Origin: Cryomorphaceae bacterium
GTDB taxonomy: Bacteria; Bacteroidota; Bacteroidia; Flavobacteriales_D; Cryomorphaceae
DNA length: 64,000 nt
Assembly (NCBI GenBank): GCA_003565555.1
Contig: PXBH01000126.1
Coordinates: 17,115-81,114, forward strand
Direction: 5' to 3'
The notes under the pieces were generated by a model. The model worked only from the letters and a program-made list of their open reading frames with translations, did not search any database and was not told the origin of the DNA. Below, piece after piece: positions 16,647 through 25,270 of this stretch; the stretch's first letter is position 1, and each line of letters begins with the position of its first letter. The position numbers and the translations under genes were made by a program.

Positions 16647-18206
16647 ATGAAGCGCCTTCTTACACTCCTGTTTTCTGTCGCAGCGATTATTCTGTTCGCC
16701 CAGCCCAATCCGCAGAGCAGAAAGGTGACGGAGAAATTCTTCCCTGATTTCGACATTTATATGCCCACACCGGCATTTTCCGCTGTCAACCGACAGAATG
16801 ATTTTCGGGCCTTCACCGATCATGAGGCAATGATGGAATACATCACCCGAAAGCACGCGGAGCATCCTGAATTTCTCAGTTACACCTACATCGGTGAATC
16901 TCAAAAAGGAAAGTCCGTGCCTATGCTCACGCTGACCAACAAGGCCGTGCGCAGCGATAAAATACGCGTATGGATGCAGGGCGGCCTGCACGGCGATGAG
17001 CCCGCAAGCACTGAGTGTCTTCTTTATCTGATCCACATGTTGTTAGAAACGGATAGCTTACGTCCTTTACTCGATCACGTTGAGCTCAGAATGGTTCCCA
17101 TGGCCAATGTAGACGGCTGCGACAGACTCCACCGTCATGCGGCCAACGGACTCGACCTCAATAGGGACCAAACCAAATTGGATGCACCGGAATCCGTTTT
17201 CCTCAAGTGGGCCTTCACTGAATTCAATGCCGAAGTGGCGCTTGATTTCCATGAGTTTCGCTCCTATCGCCGCCATTTTGCCAAGCTCAGCGATTGGGGT
17301 GTTACCACGAAGTACGATGTGATGTTTCTCTACAGCGGAAACCTCAATGTGGATGCAGGTCTTCGACAACTTACCAAGTCGCATTTTGTTGAGCCTGCAA
17401 AGTCCGCTCTGGATACCTATGAGTTGCGACACAGCGATTATTTTACCTCTCGGGAAGTGCACGGAGAAATTCAGTTTAACCGCGGAGCCACCAATCCCCG
17501 TTCGAGCGCCACTTCTTACGCCTTGACCAACTGTGTATCCTCGTTGATTGAGGTGCGCGGAGTGGCCCTGGGCCGCACCTCCTACAAGAGACGTGTTTTT
17601 ACTGGATATGCCATTGCTATGTCCTACCTGCGCTCGGCGGTAGAAAATGTCGACGCGGTAAGGGCAGCCATCGTCGAGGCCGATCAAAATACCGCACCGC
17701 CGGTAGTGAAGGCAACGCGTACCTTGGTGGGAGAAGAGGTTCCCTTTATTGATTTGGCCCGAAATGAGTACGTCTCGCTGCCTTCCGTGGTGCGAGATGC
17801 ATGGCTTTCGAAACCCTTGCTGGTAAGAGATGAGCCCGAAGCCTACCTTATTCTGCCCGGACATGACAAAGCTGTTGCCAACTTGCGCGTTCTGGGCCTG
17901 GAGGTCGAAGTATTAGCAGCGGAAGCAGAAGTTTCGGTAGAATCCTACAAGGTGACCCGGTACCGCAGGAGTCCTTTCAAATACGAAGGGGTTCATCTGC
18001 AAACGGTTGAAACGGACACAGAAGAAATGCTCCGACGCTTTCCGCCCGGTACGAGCCGCGTTCGCGTCAATCAGAAGTACGGCAATATGCTCGCCGAACT
18101 GCTGGAGCCTGAAGCGGGGAGCAGTTTTGTGTTTTTTGAAGTGATCAAAACACGGCTCGGGGCCGAATTGCCCGTGTTCCGTGAAGTTAAAAGTAAGAAT
18201 CCCTAA
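16647..18206 (+). CDS. secreted M14-family zinc carboxypeptidase
   Basis: A 519-residue protein with signal peptide MKRLLTLLFSVAAIILFAQ. The zinc ligands of the M14 fold are visible: H115-x-x-E118 in GGLHGDEPAS and H202 in LDFHEF; the substrate-binding R in GLDLNRDQ follows. The segment SSLIEVRGVALGR carries the likely catalytic glutamate. A C-terminal part of about 150 residues lies beyond the catalytic domain. It probably trims C-terminal residues from peptides outside the inner membrane. I start at the ATG at 16647, 2 nt after the porin stop; a longer in-frame start at 16605 lacks a clean signal. The stop overlaps the next ATG (TAATG). Confidence 0.85.
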   Translation: MKRLLTLLFSVAAIILFAQPNPQSRKVTEKFFPDFDIYMPTPAFSAVNRQNDFRAFTDHEAMMEYITRKHAEHPEFLSYTYIGESQKGKSVPMLTLTNKAVRSDKIRVWMQGGLHGDEPASTECLLYLIHMLLETDSLRPLLDHVELRMVPMANVDGCDRLHRHAANGLDLNRDQTKLDAPESVFLKWAFTEFNAEVALDFHEFRSYRRHFAKLSDWGVTTKYDVMFLYSGNLNVDAGLRQLTKSHFVEPAKSALDTYELRHSDYFTSREVHGEIQFNRGATNPRSSATSYALTNCVSSLIEVRGVALGRTSYKRRVFTGYAIAMSYLRSAVENVDAVRAAIVEADQNTAPPVVKATRTLVGEEVPFIDLARNEYVSLPSVVRDAWLSKPLLVRDEPEAYLILPGHDKAVANLRVLGLEVEVLAAEAEVSVESYKVTRYRRSPFKYEGVHLQTVETDTEEMLRRFPPGTSRVRVNQKYGNMLAELLEPEAGSSFVFFEVIKTRLGAELPVFREVKSKNP

Positions 18207-19441
18207 TGCCCGTCAGTATGGTAACGCGAAGAGTACTCTTATTTTTGGCCGTGACGGCCGCATTTCATGTCTCCGGGCAAATCAGGCCTGCTCAAAATAC
18301 CGCCGATTTCGAACTGGGTACGGGACTGAACTTTATGTTTAATGACAGTACCTATCAATTTCGGATGAGCGGCATGGTTCAGCCTTATTTCGGCGCGGAA
18401 TGGGTACAGGGTGAATCTCCCGACTATTTCCTCAATCCGAAGCGGGCCTATCTGAACTTTTACGGAAAGGCAGCCAAAGAGAAAGTCAGTTTCTTTTTTC
18501 AGCTTGATTTCAGCGACCTGAATTCTCTGTTGGATGCATGGGTAGCCTTTCATCCCACAGACGGACTCAATATCACCCTGGGGCAGAAGCAAACCATTGC
18601 CAACAACCGCGAAATGATGATGATGGAAGACCGTCTCGTATTTGCCGACCGCAGTCTGCTGAGCACAGCCTACAGCCGCACGGGTCGAGAGTTTGGCGTG
18701 TATGTGGATTATTCCGTCGCCATCGACCATGTGGTACTTGTGCCCCAAGCAGCGATAACAAGCGGGGACGGAAGAAATTCCTTCGGCGCAAATTCACGCG
18801 ATGTGGATTTCGGAGGTGTGAAGTATGCAGGCCGTCTGGACGTGTACCCGATGGGGATGTTTGCCCCCGGAAATAACGGTCAGGTAGCCGACCTTGCACA
18901 TGAAGATCGGATTAAAGCCGTGATCGGCGGTGCCGCATCGTATAATGTCGGGGCTACCGACGCGGTGGGAGAGGGCCACGGCAATTTTTTCCTTTTTGAC
19001 CGTGACGGCAACCGCTCATTGGGGGATTATCGGCAACTATTTGCCGATGTGTTGATAAAGTACAGAGGGTTTTCCTTCTTGGGTGAATATGCCGTGGCCA
19101 CTGCCACGGGGCTCGACGAGGTTTTTCCGACCGAGGCAGGAGTCAACCCGCTTTTCCCTACCGAAATAGCACGGTATTTTGCCCTGGGAACCGGGTTCAA
19201 TTTGCAGGCGGGATACGTAACGCACTCGGGGTACGGATTGGACGGCAGGTTTTTCGGGGTGTCCCCGGAGTATAATCAGAATCCCGAATCCTTGATCAGG
19301 CAGCAGACGGGTTGGTCCATGGGCTTTTCTAAATATTTCAAAGGTCAAGCGGCAAAAGTATCCCTGGCCTACACCGCCCTCGACCGCCCCGAAGGCGGTA
19401 CAACGAGCATCGGCGAATTGCTCTTTCAAGTGATTTTTTAA
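18206..19441 (+). CDS. second OprO/P-like porin of the operon
   Basis: A 411-residue barrel with signal peptide (VLLFLAVTAAFHVSGQ). Landmarks match the first porin: FRMSGMVQPYFGAEW, KRAYLNFYGKAAKEKVSFFFQLDF, LDAWVAFHPTDGLNITLGQKQT, DFGGVKYAGRLDVYP (compare FGGLKYGGRLDF in the first), and a terminal FQVIF. The two are clear but diverged paralogues. Overlap of the start with the carboxypeptidase stop indicates translational coupling. Two porins around a secreted carboxypeptidase suggests uptake of its products. Confidence 0.85.
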   Translation: MPVSMVTRRVLLFLAVTAAFHVSGQIRPAQNTADFELGTGLNFMFNDSTYQFRMSGMVQPYFGAEWVQGESPDYFLNPKRAYLNFYGKAAKEKVSFFFQLDFSDLNSLLDAWVAFHPTDGLNITLGQKQTIANNREMMMMEDRLVFADRSLLSTAYSRTGREFGVYVDYSVAIDHVVLVPQAAITSGDGRNSFGANSRDVDFGGVKYAGRLDVYPMGMFAPGNNGQVADLAHEDRIKAVIGGAASYNVGATDAVGEGHGNFFLFDRDGNRSLGDYRQLFADVLIKYRGFSFLGEYAVATATGLDEVFPTEAGVNPLFPTEIARYFALGTGFNLQAGYVTHSGYGLDGRFFGVSPEYNQNPESLIRQQTGWSMGFSKYFKGQAAKVSLAYTALDRPEGGTTSIGELLFQVIF

Positions 19442-19483
19442 TCCGGAAAATCAATGTTTATAAGAATTCAAAAACACAGAACG

Positions 19484-20494
19484 ATGACCAAGATGCGCAA
19501 TTTCATTTTCATTTTTTCCTCAGTTGCGGCGCTATCGGTTTTGTTTACCGCATGTGAGACCGACGATGTCACACCTATTGTAACATTGGATGCCTTTGAG
19601 ACGTCCGTCGATGTGGCGGGAGGTACGGCGGATATCACCGCTCGACTGAACGGCCCTGTGAATGATGAGGTGGCGGTTACCCTCGGCTATTCAGGCACGG
19701 CAACCCTCGGTGAGGATTTTCTGGTGTCAGCCGATGAGATATTAATATCACCGCGTAGTATGGCAGGCACGCTTACCCTAACCGGCGTGGAAACCGGTGA
19801 TACCGCCGTCAAGTCGATTACGGCCACCATCGTTTCTGCTCGGAATGCCGTGACAGGCGAGCCTGCTTCCGTCACTTTTGACTTGATTGATTGCTTCGGA
19901 GATTTCGACGGTGACGGAATTCCGAATTGCGAAGACGAGTGTCCCTTTGAGCCGGGCCCGCCCGAAAACAACGGTTGTCCGTGGCTCGGTTTGATTTTTA
20001 ATGAAGTCCTTTATGATCCTCCGCAAGGAATTGCGGGCGACAGTAACGGTGACGGGGTGCGACAACCGCAAGAGGATGAATTTGTGGAGTTTTACAATTC
20101 GAATTTTGAGCTCGATATCAGCGGCTATACGATTTCCGATGATGACATGGTGCGCCATGTCTTCCCTGAAGGTACCATCGTGCCCTCCAAAGGCGTGGTA
20201 GTCGTTTTCGGCGGGGGAGAGCCCACCGGCGATTTCGGAGGAGCCATTGTCCAAACAGCATCAACCGGCCGCCTTAGCCTGAACAGAGACGGAGATACGT
20301 CGACCCTGCGCGACACGGAGGGAAATGTTCTGGATGTTTTTGACATCAATCTTTTTGACAACCGCGCGGGACAGGCATACACGCGAAATCCCGATATCAC
20401 GGGCGATTATGAAAAGCACACAGAAATCCCTGAGGCCGAGGGCGCTTTTTTTAGCCCCGGCACACGACTGGACGGAACTGTTTTTGGACAATGA
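19484..20494 (+). CDS. lipoprotein with Calx-beta-like and lamin-tail domains
   Basis: A 336-residue lipoprotein with lipobox VLFTAC (start ATG at 19484; an upstream ATG at 19454 would add ten polar residues). Residues about 30-130 look like a Calx-beta/Ig-type domain (EVAVTLGYSGTATLGEDF). A short acidic loop FDGDGIPNCEDECPF resembles a thrombospondin-3 calcium repeat. From about 175 a lamin-tail (LTD) domain is clear: LIFNEVLYDPP, EDEFVEFYNSN, DISGYTISDDD, VVVFGGGEPTG. LTD lipoproteins of Bacteroidota are surface-exposed and bind unknown partners. It is the last gene of the operon, 42 nt after the second porin, and is followed by a terminator-like hairpin. Confidence 0.82.
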   Translation: MTKMRNFIFIFSSVAALSVLFTACETDDVTPIVTLDAFETSVDVAGGTADITARLNGPVNDEVAVTLGYSGTATLGEDFLVSADEILISPRSMAGTLTLTGVETGDTAVKSITATIVSARNAVTGEPASVTFDLIDCFGDFDGDGIPNCEDECPFEPGPPENNGCPWLGLIFNEVLYDPPQGIAGDSNGDGVRQPQEDEFVEFYNSNFELDISGYTISDDDMVRHVFPEGTIVPSKGVVVVFGGGEPTGDFGGAIVQTASTGRLSLNRDGDTSTLRDTEGNVLDVFDINLFDNRAGQAYTRNPDITGDYEKHTEIPEAEGAFFSPGTRLDGTVFGQ

Positions 20495-20576
20495 ACAACG
20501 GAGAAGGAGCCTCGCAGTTTTAGGTTTTACAGCTCTATGTGTTAGTGGTGAAGAGGCACTTTTTCGTGTTTGAAAG

Positions 20577-20609
20577 AGGAGCGGGCGATCCGAAAGGACG
20601 CCCGCTCCT
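20577..20609 (+). terminator. terminator-like hairpin after the porin/dipeptidase operon
   Basis: AGGAGCGGGCG/CGCCCGCTCCT stem of 11 bp that continues inward as TCC-GAAA-GGA with a GNRA-type loop; followed by TTGCTTT. It lies 80 bp past the stop of the last operon gene. The T-run is weak. Confidence 0.6.
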
Positions 20610-20721
20610 TGCTTTAGCTATGGGCGGATTGATTTCCGCATTTTCCGAAAACCGAAGGGTGTGCTGAGGGTTTGGTAATAATGAGGATGCCTTGATATTC
20701 CTTTTTGCTCCCTGCGGGTTA

Positions 20722-20910
20722 GGTGCCTTCGGCGCCTTTTTGTCTAACATTAAGGCATTAAGGAAATGATGAGAAGGGCGTGGCAGGACGCAATGGGTGA
20801 GTCACACCCTTAATGTTCCTTAATTCCTTAATGTTTCTTTTTTCACGCTTTGGGTGAGGCGCCTTTGGCACATTTTTATCTCACATTAAGGAAATGATGA
20901 GAAGGGCGTA
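20722..20910 (+). repeat. two copies of the palindromic repeat family, the second truncated
   Basis: Copy one: hairpin GGTGCCTTCGGCGCC (20722-20736) plus TTTTT, left arm 20746-20765 and right arm 20816-20835; these 20-base arms are inverted repeats with a single mismatch. Copy two begins at 20858 (GGCGCCTTTGGCA), 136 bp later, and stops after GAAGGGCGTA, directly against the stop codon of the TonB gene at 20911. Same family as 36.8 and 4.65 kb. Confidence 0.8.
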
Positions 20911-23004
20911 TCAGAATACCACCCGGAGCCCGCACCAAAACGACCTCGGCTCGCCGGGGTAAAAATACCGCGGGGCATTACCGCCGAAGCCCTGTGCATT
21001 GGGCAGAATACTTGCCGCGTAATGCGTGTCGGCCGCATTGTTGATACCGGCTTCTGCAGTCAGGACGTACTTTTGAAAGAGTTTTGTTTCGTATGCTAAG
21101 CGGAGATTGATCAAAGTGTAGGGTGCAGACTGCGCGGTATTTGCATCGTTCAGGGGTATGGCACCTACATGCAGAGCATTCACGCGAAAATGCCAGCCGC
21201 CCGACCGCTCGATTTCAATGCCGAGATTGGCCGTTCGGTCCGGAACGCCCGTCACGGGATTTCCGCTGTAATTCGCGTCGCCGTCGATGAAATCGGTGAA
21301 GCGAAACCTGTGAAGCGACCCTGTGAAGTACGGTCGGAACAACCACATTTTTCCGGCGGGGATTTTTCCCGATACATAGATCTCCACTCCCGTATGGCGC
21401 ACCGCCCCGGCATTGATCCCGATGAATCTGTCGTCGCCGATGCGGCGTGCCACCAGCAGGTTTCGGATGTCTGCCGTGTACAGGGCCGCTTCTGTATAGA
21501 GCCTTTTGTTGAGCCATTCCGCTTTTATGCCTGTTTCGTAATTCACCCCTGTTTCGGGACGCAGGTCGGTATTGACCTCACCGGACGGGGTAAGGGTTTC
21601 TTCCACACCCGGTGCTGAGAAGCCGTGGCTCACGGTGGCATAGAGCACGCGTCCGCGCGCCGCTTCGAAAGACAGGCCTGCACGCGGTGAGAGCACTGCT
21701 CCGTATCGGTAATTACCGCTCTGATCGAGGCTGTCGGTGGCGAAAAGATCCTCGAGGCTGTAGGCCGTACTGTTCAGGTTCAGGCCGACTTCGAAATGCC
21801 ACCGCTCGGAGAGCTCCGTGCCGTGTTGAGCAAACAGGTTCAGGTTATCGCGTTGCTGCCTGTTGCCGGTGAGCACCTCACCCGGTATGCTTCCCCTTCC
21901 GGGAAATTCACGATACCTGTTCTCAATGGTGCCTCCGCGGTAGTGCTCGCCGATGTATTCACCTCCCACGGTGAGCTGAGCCGCCCGTCCGCCGATGCGG
22001 TGCATATTGTGAATCAACGTCCTGCTTCCGAATCCCGTACGTGATTCGTCGAGAATGTCAAAAGGACGCGGCTCATAGGAATCCGCAATATGGGTAAAAA
22101 AGGTTGTTTCTCCGTGCCATGCGGCATTGAACCGGTGAGAGAGGGTGATCCCCGCGATGAGGCGGTCGTAGGATTCAAAGCCCGCCGCCGCATTCCAGTT
22201 TTCGTCCGCTTTGTCCGGCCGCAGATTAAAATCGGTTTCATTCAGCGAGCTGGGAATGAAGCCTTTCATACGGGTAAGGATGGCCGAGGCACGCAGGTCT
22301 GTTTTTTCCCCGATCCGGTAGCCTCCGTTCAGGGTCAGCGACTCACGGTCATAAGCCATATTTTCGCGAAAGCCGTCGCTGCGCAGTCTTTGGTAAGCGG
22401 CGCGGACGTCTGCGTGCTCTCCGCGCATACCTGCGCTCAGCGACTGCTTCACCAGACCGAAACTCCCCACGGTGATTCCCGCGCTTGCGGCGGCGGGGCG
22501 TTCGGATTTCTTCGTGAAGAGATTGATCACCCCGCCCAATCCCGTGCCGTAAATGCTCGAAGCGGGACCTTTGAGTATTTCTACAGACTCCGTCACTTCG
22601 AGGTCAATATCTTCAATGACAGTGGTCCCGGCCGCCGTAGATACGGGAATTCCGTCTACATATGCCTTTACTCGGTTTGTGCTGTACTGCGACCGTGCCC
22701 CGATGCCGCGCACCGTGATCCGGTTGGTGTTCAGGGCGCCCTGCTGCATGTACACCCCCGGCACCTGATTGATCAGAGAGGTGATCACGGTACCGTCATT
22801 TTGGCGAAGCAATTCGGCATCGAGCACCGCCACCGATGCGGGTACCCTGCGCAGGGTGTCTTTTTTCAAGGTGCCGCGAATGACCACCTCGGGGATTCCT
22901 GCGGTGTCTCTGTAGGCACTTCCCTGGGCCTGCAATGCCTTTCCGGCAAAAATAGAGATGCAGATCGCCGCTATTTTCAGCAGGGGCAGGGCGTCTGCCT
23001 TCAT
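20911..23004 (-). CDS. TonB-dependent outer-membrane receptor
   Basis: A 697-residue receptor. Signal peptide from MKADALPLLK to ALQAQG. Plug domain about 30-150 (VPASVAVLDAELLRQ, ITSLINQVPGVYMQQ, ITVRGIGARSQY, VEILKGPASSIYGTGLGGVINLFTKK), then a 22-strand-type barrel ending RSFWCGLRVVF with a terminal phenylalanine. No carboxypeptidase-like N-domain, so not of the SusC type; it resembles siderophore or iron-complex receptors. The start at 23004 is 7 nt after the stop of the dehydrogenase-like gene, so the two are co-transcribed. Substrate unknown. Confidence 0.9.
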   Translation of the reverse strand: MKADALPLLKIAAICISIFAGKALQAQGSAYRDTAGIPEVVIRGTLKKDTLRRVPASVAVLDAELLRQNDGTVITSLINQVPGVYMQQGALNTNRITVRGIGARSQYSTNRVKAYVDGIPVSTAAGTTVIEDIDLEVTESVEILKGPASSIYGTGLGGVINLFTKKSERPAAASAGITVGSFGLVKQSLSAGMRGEHADVRAAYQRLRSDGFRENMAYDRESLTLNGGYRIGEKTDLRASAILTRMKGFIPSSLNETDFNLRPDKADENWNAAAGFESYDRLIAGITLSHRFNAAWHGETTFFTHIADSYEPRPFDILDESRTGFGSRTLIHNMHRIGGRAAQLTVGGEYIGEHYRGGTIENRYREFPGRGSIPGEVLTGNRQQRDNLNLFAQHGTELSERWHFEVGLNLNSTAYSLEDLFATDSLDQSGNYRYGAVLSPRAGLSFEAARGRVLYATVSHGFSAPGVEETLTPSGEVNTDLRPETGVNYETGIKAEWLNKRLYTEAALYTADIRNLLVARRIGDDRFIGINAGAVRHTGVEIYVSGKIPAGKMWLFRPYFTGSLHRFRFTDFIDGDANYSGNPVTGVPDRTANLGIEIERSGGWHFRVNALHVGAIPLNDANTAQSAPYTLINLRLAYETKLFQKYVLTAEAGINNAADTHYAASILPNAQGFGGNAPRYFYPGEPRSFWCGLRVVF

Positions 23005-23011
23005 GCGCAGG

Positions 23012-24301
23012 TTACTTTCCGGATTTGGTAACACGCCAGATCACATCTGCACCGTCGTCCACCGTGAGGAGTGAGCCGTCACTGAGCACCGTCACGCCGA
23101 CGGGTCTTCCGTATACTTTGCTCGCGTCACCGTCGGCGATGAAGCCGGTGAGAAAGTCCTCGGGTGTGCCGGGCTTTCCTTTTTCAAAGGGAACGAAGAC
23201 CACCTTATATCCCGCAAAGTTTGACCGGTTCCACGAGCCGTGTTGCCCGATGAAAGCTCCGTGGCGGTATTTTTTCGGAAACTTTTTCTCGGTGTAGAAT
23301 GCCAGTCCGAGCGATGCCGTATGGTTACCGAGGGGCACATCGGGCACCAAGGCATTTTTCACCAGATCTTCGTGCGGATCCTCGTGCCACCGCGGGTCTT
23401 TCACCTGACCGTAGTAGGAGAAGGGCCATCCGTAAAATGCTCCGTCCTTTACGCTTGTGATATAGTCCGGTACCAGATCATCGCCGAGTTTGTCACGTTC
23501 GTTTACGGCCGTCCACAATTCCCCCGATTCCGGATGGAATGCCAGGCCTACGGGATTTCTCAATCCGGAGGCAAAAATGCGCTCACCGCTTCCGTCGGGG
23601 TTTATTTCGATAATGCAGGCGCGTCTTTTTTCTTCATCGAGCCCGTATTCCCCCACATTGCTTGCGGAGCCTACGGTCACGTACAGTTTTTTTCCCTCGG
23701 GCCCGGCGATGATGTTGCGAGTCCAATGGTGGTTGTAACCGCCCGCGGGCAGGGAAAGGATTTTTTCGCCGAAGCCCTGCAGGGTTTCCGTACCCTCGCG
23801 GTATGCGTACCGCGATACGCCGTCCTGATTGGCCACATAGAAGTACCCGCCGTGAATGAGCATACCGAAGGGACGGTTGAGTCCGTCTTTGAACACGGTG
23901 CGGTAATCTGCTTTTCCGTCGCCGTCGGTATCGCGAAGCAGGGTGATGCGGTCGGCGCTGTTGCGCGTGTTGCTCTCGGCAACGAAAACATCTCCGTTGG
24001 GTGCTTCATAAAGCCAACGGGGGTGTTCCAGTCCGTCGGCGAAGCGTTCAACCGTAAACCCCTCGGGAGCTGCGGGTTTGCGCCCGTCTTTCCACCCGAT
24101 CACCTTGCTGATATTTCGGTGCGACTCCCCGGCGTAGGGTGAGGGCAGGGTGAGGGGACCGATGGCCGTTTGGACGACGGTTTCGCGGTCGTAGGATTTG
24201 ATGTATTCGGGTTCACCGCCCGTTTGTGCCGTGCATACTGCGAGCACGGAGGCCGCCAAAACAGCACCGGCCGATTTTAAAGTAGGGGAGTGGAATTTCA
24301 T
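23012..24301 (-). CDS. sorbosone dehydrogenase-like PQQ-type soluble dehydrogenase
   Basis: A 429-residue exported six-bladed propeller. N-terminal signal with a lipobox-like AVCTAQ. Landmarks of the GSDH/sorbosone dehydrogenase family: GFTVERFADGLEHPRWLYEA, DGDGKADYRTVF, HHWTRNIIAGPEGKKLYVTVG, GLRNPVGLAFHPESGELW, FYGWPFSYYG. Relatives oxidise aldoses or sorbosone with PQQ, but many Bacteroidota copies are uncharacterised. Start ATG at 24301; a longer frame to 24433 adds a non-signal stretch. Directly upstream of the TonB receptor, which may import its product or a cofactor such as PQQ (inference). Confidence 0.85.
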   Translation of the reverse strand: MKFHSPTLKSAGAVLAASVLAVCTAQTGGEPEYIKSYDRETVVQTAIGPLTLPSPYAGESHRNISKVIGWKDGRKPAAPEGFTVERFADGLEHPRWLYEAPNGDVFVAESNTRNSADRITLLRDTDGDGKADYRTVFKDGLNRPFGMLIHGGYFYVANQDGVSRYAYREGTETLQGFGEKILSLPAGGYNHHWTRNIIAGPEGKKLYVTVGSASNVGEYGLDEEKRRACIIEINPDGSGERIFASGLRNPVGLAFHPESGELWTAVNERDKLGDDLVPDYITSVKDGAFYGWPFSYYGQVKDPRWHEDPHEDLVKNALVPDVPLGNHTASLGLAFYTEKKFPKKYRHGAFIGQHGSWNRSNFAGYKVVFVPFEKGKPGTPEDFLTGFIADGDASKVYGRPVGVTVLSDGSLLTVDDGADVIWRVTKSGK

Positions 24302-24553
24302 TTTGATTTCATTTTTCGGTAGGCTTCGAAGGTAAGCGGAAGCGGGAATATACGGACAAATGCAGTTGTCCTGATGACCAAACCTTTCGGGTTCCGGGTT
24401 TGTTCGCCTCAGAAGCGCTTTCGCAAACGACAAAGGGCGGACGTTTCTTCCTCCTCGGGGCTTTGTCGGTTTTGGTCGGGGTCCCGTTCGGGGATCAACT
24501 TTTCCCGATCGCCACCGCTGTTATCGGCTTAAGTCCTGTGAAAAGCAGCTCAT

Positions 24554-25123
24554 TTATTTCTCAGATTTCATCAAAAACCACTGCACGGCGATCAGCGTTT
24601 TGGCGTCACGGAAGTTGCCCGAGCGGTACATTTCCCGCACTTTCGCCGTGGTGTATTTCACCGTTCGTATGTCTTCGCTTTCCGCTTTTGCCCCGCCGCC
24701 TTCTCCGCTTCGGTCTGCCGAAGTACAGGTGGCGAAATAGATAAATATACGTTCCGAACTTCCGCCCGGAGAGGGGAAAATATCGGCGACAGCGCGCACC
24801 GAGGCGGGTCGATACCCCGTTTCTTCCTCGGCTTCGCGCAGGGCTGCGGCTCGGGGATCTTCTCCGGGATTTACGGCACCGGCGGGAATTTCAAGGGGCC
24901 GCGCGCAATCTTTTTTTCCGGAAGGGTAGCGGTACTGCTCGGTAAATATCAGCCGGTCCGTATCGGTCTCACGGATGAGCACCGCGGCGGAATCGCCGCG
25001 GTCGAAGCTGAGTCGGGTGATCTCCTCCGCTCCGCCCCCGTAATTTTCACGGTCAATCCGCCCTTCGGTAATTTTAAAAAACCCGTCGAAAAGCGTCTTT
25101 TCCTCCTTGATTTTATCTTTCAT
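24554..25123 (-). CDS. NUDIX hydrolase, ADP-ribose pyrophosphatase-like
   Basis: A 189-residue cytoplasmic enzyme with a complete Nudix box, G-x5-E-x7-R-E-x2-E-E-x-G, from GAVNPGEDPRAA to REAEEETGY around residues 90-112. The preceding FTEQYRYPSGKK and PLEIPAGAV are typical of the ADP-ribose/NDP-sugar pyrophosphatase branch, which cleaves ADP-ribose to AMP and ribose 5-phosphate. Start at the ATG at 25123: the upstream extension to 25345 has no similarity to the family. It is divergent from the channel gene at 25271, with 147 bp between. Confidence 0.88.
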   Translation of the reverse strand: MKDKIKEEKTLFDGFFKITEGRIDRENYGGGAEEITRLSFDRGDSAAVLIRETDTDRLIFTEQYRYPSGKKDCARPLEIPAGAVNPGEDPRAAALREAEEETGYRPASVRAVADIFPSPGGSSERIFIYFATCTSADRSGEGGGAKAESEDIRTVKYTTAKVREMYRSGNFRDAKTLIAVQWFLMKSEK

Positions 25124-25270
25124 TCGAATGGTGGTTTGCTGTAAATGTAAAAAAGCAAGGATAAGCCGCCGAGAAAAAAAATGTGGCGGGGGCATGTGGA
25201 GTTCCCTTTTTGCGAGCCGTTCGCGCATTTGTGAAATGCTTACCTTTCGCGTCATGACAAGGTAAGAACC

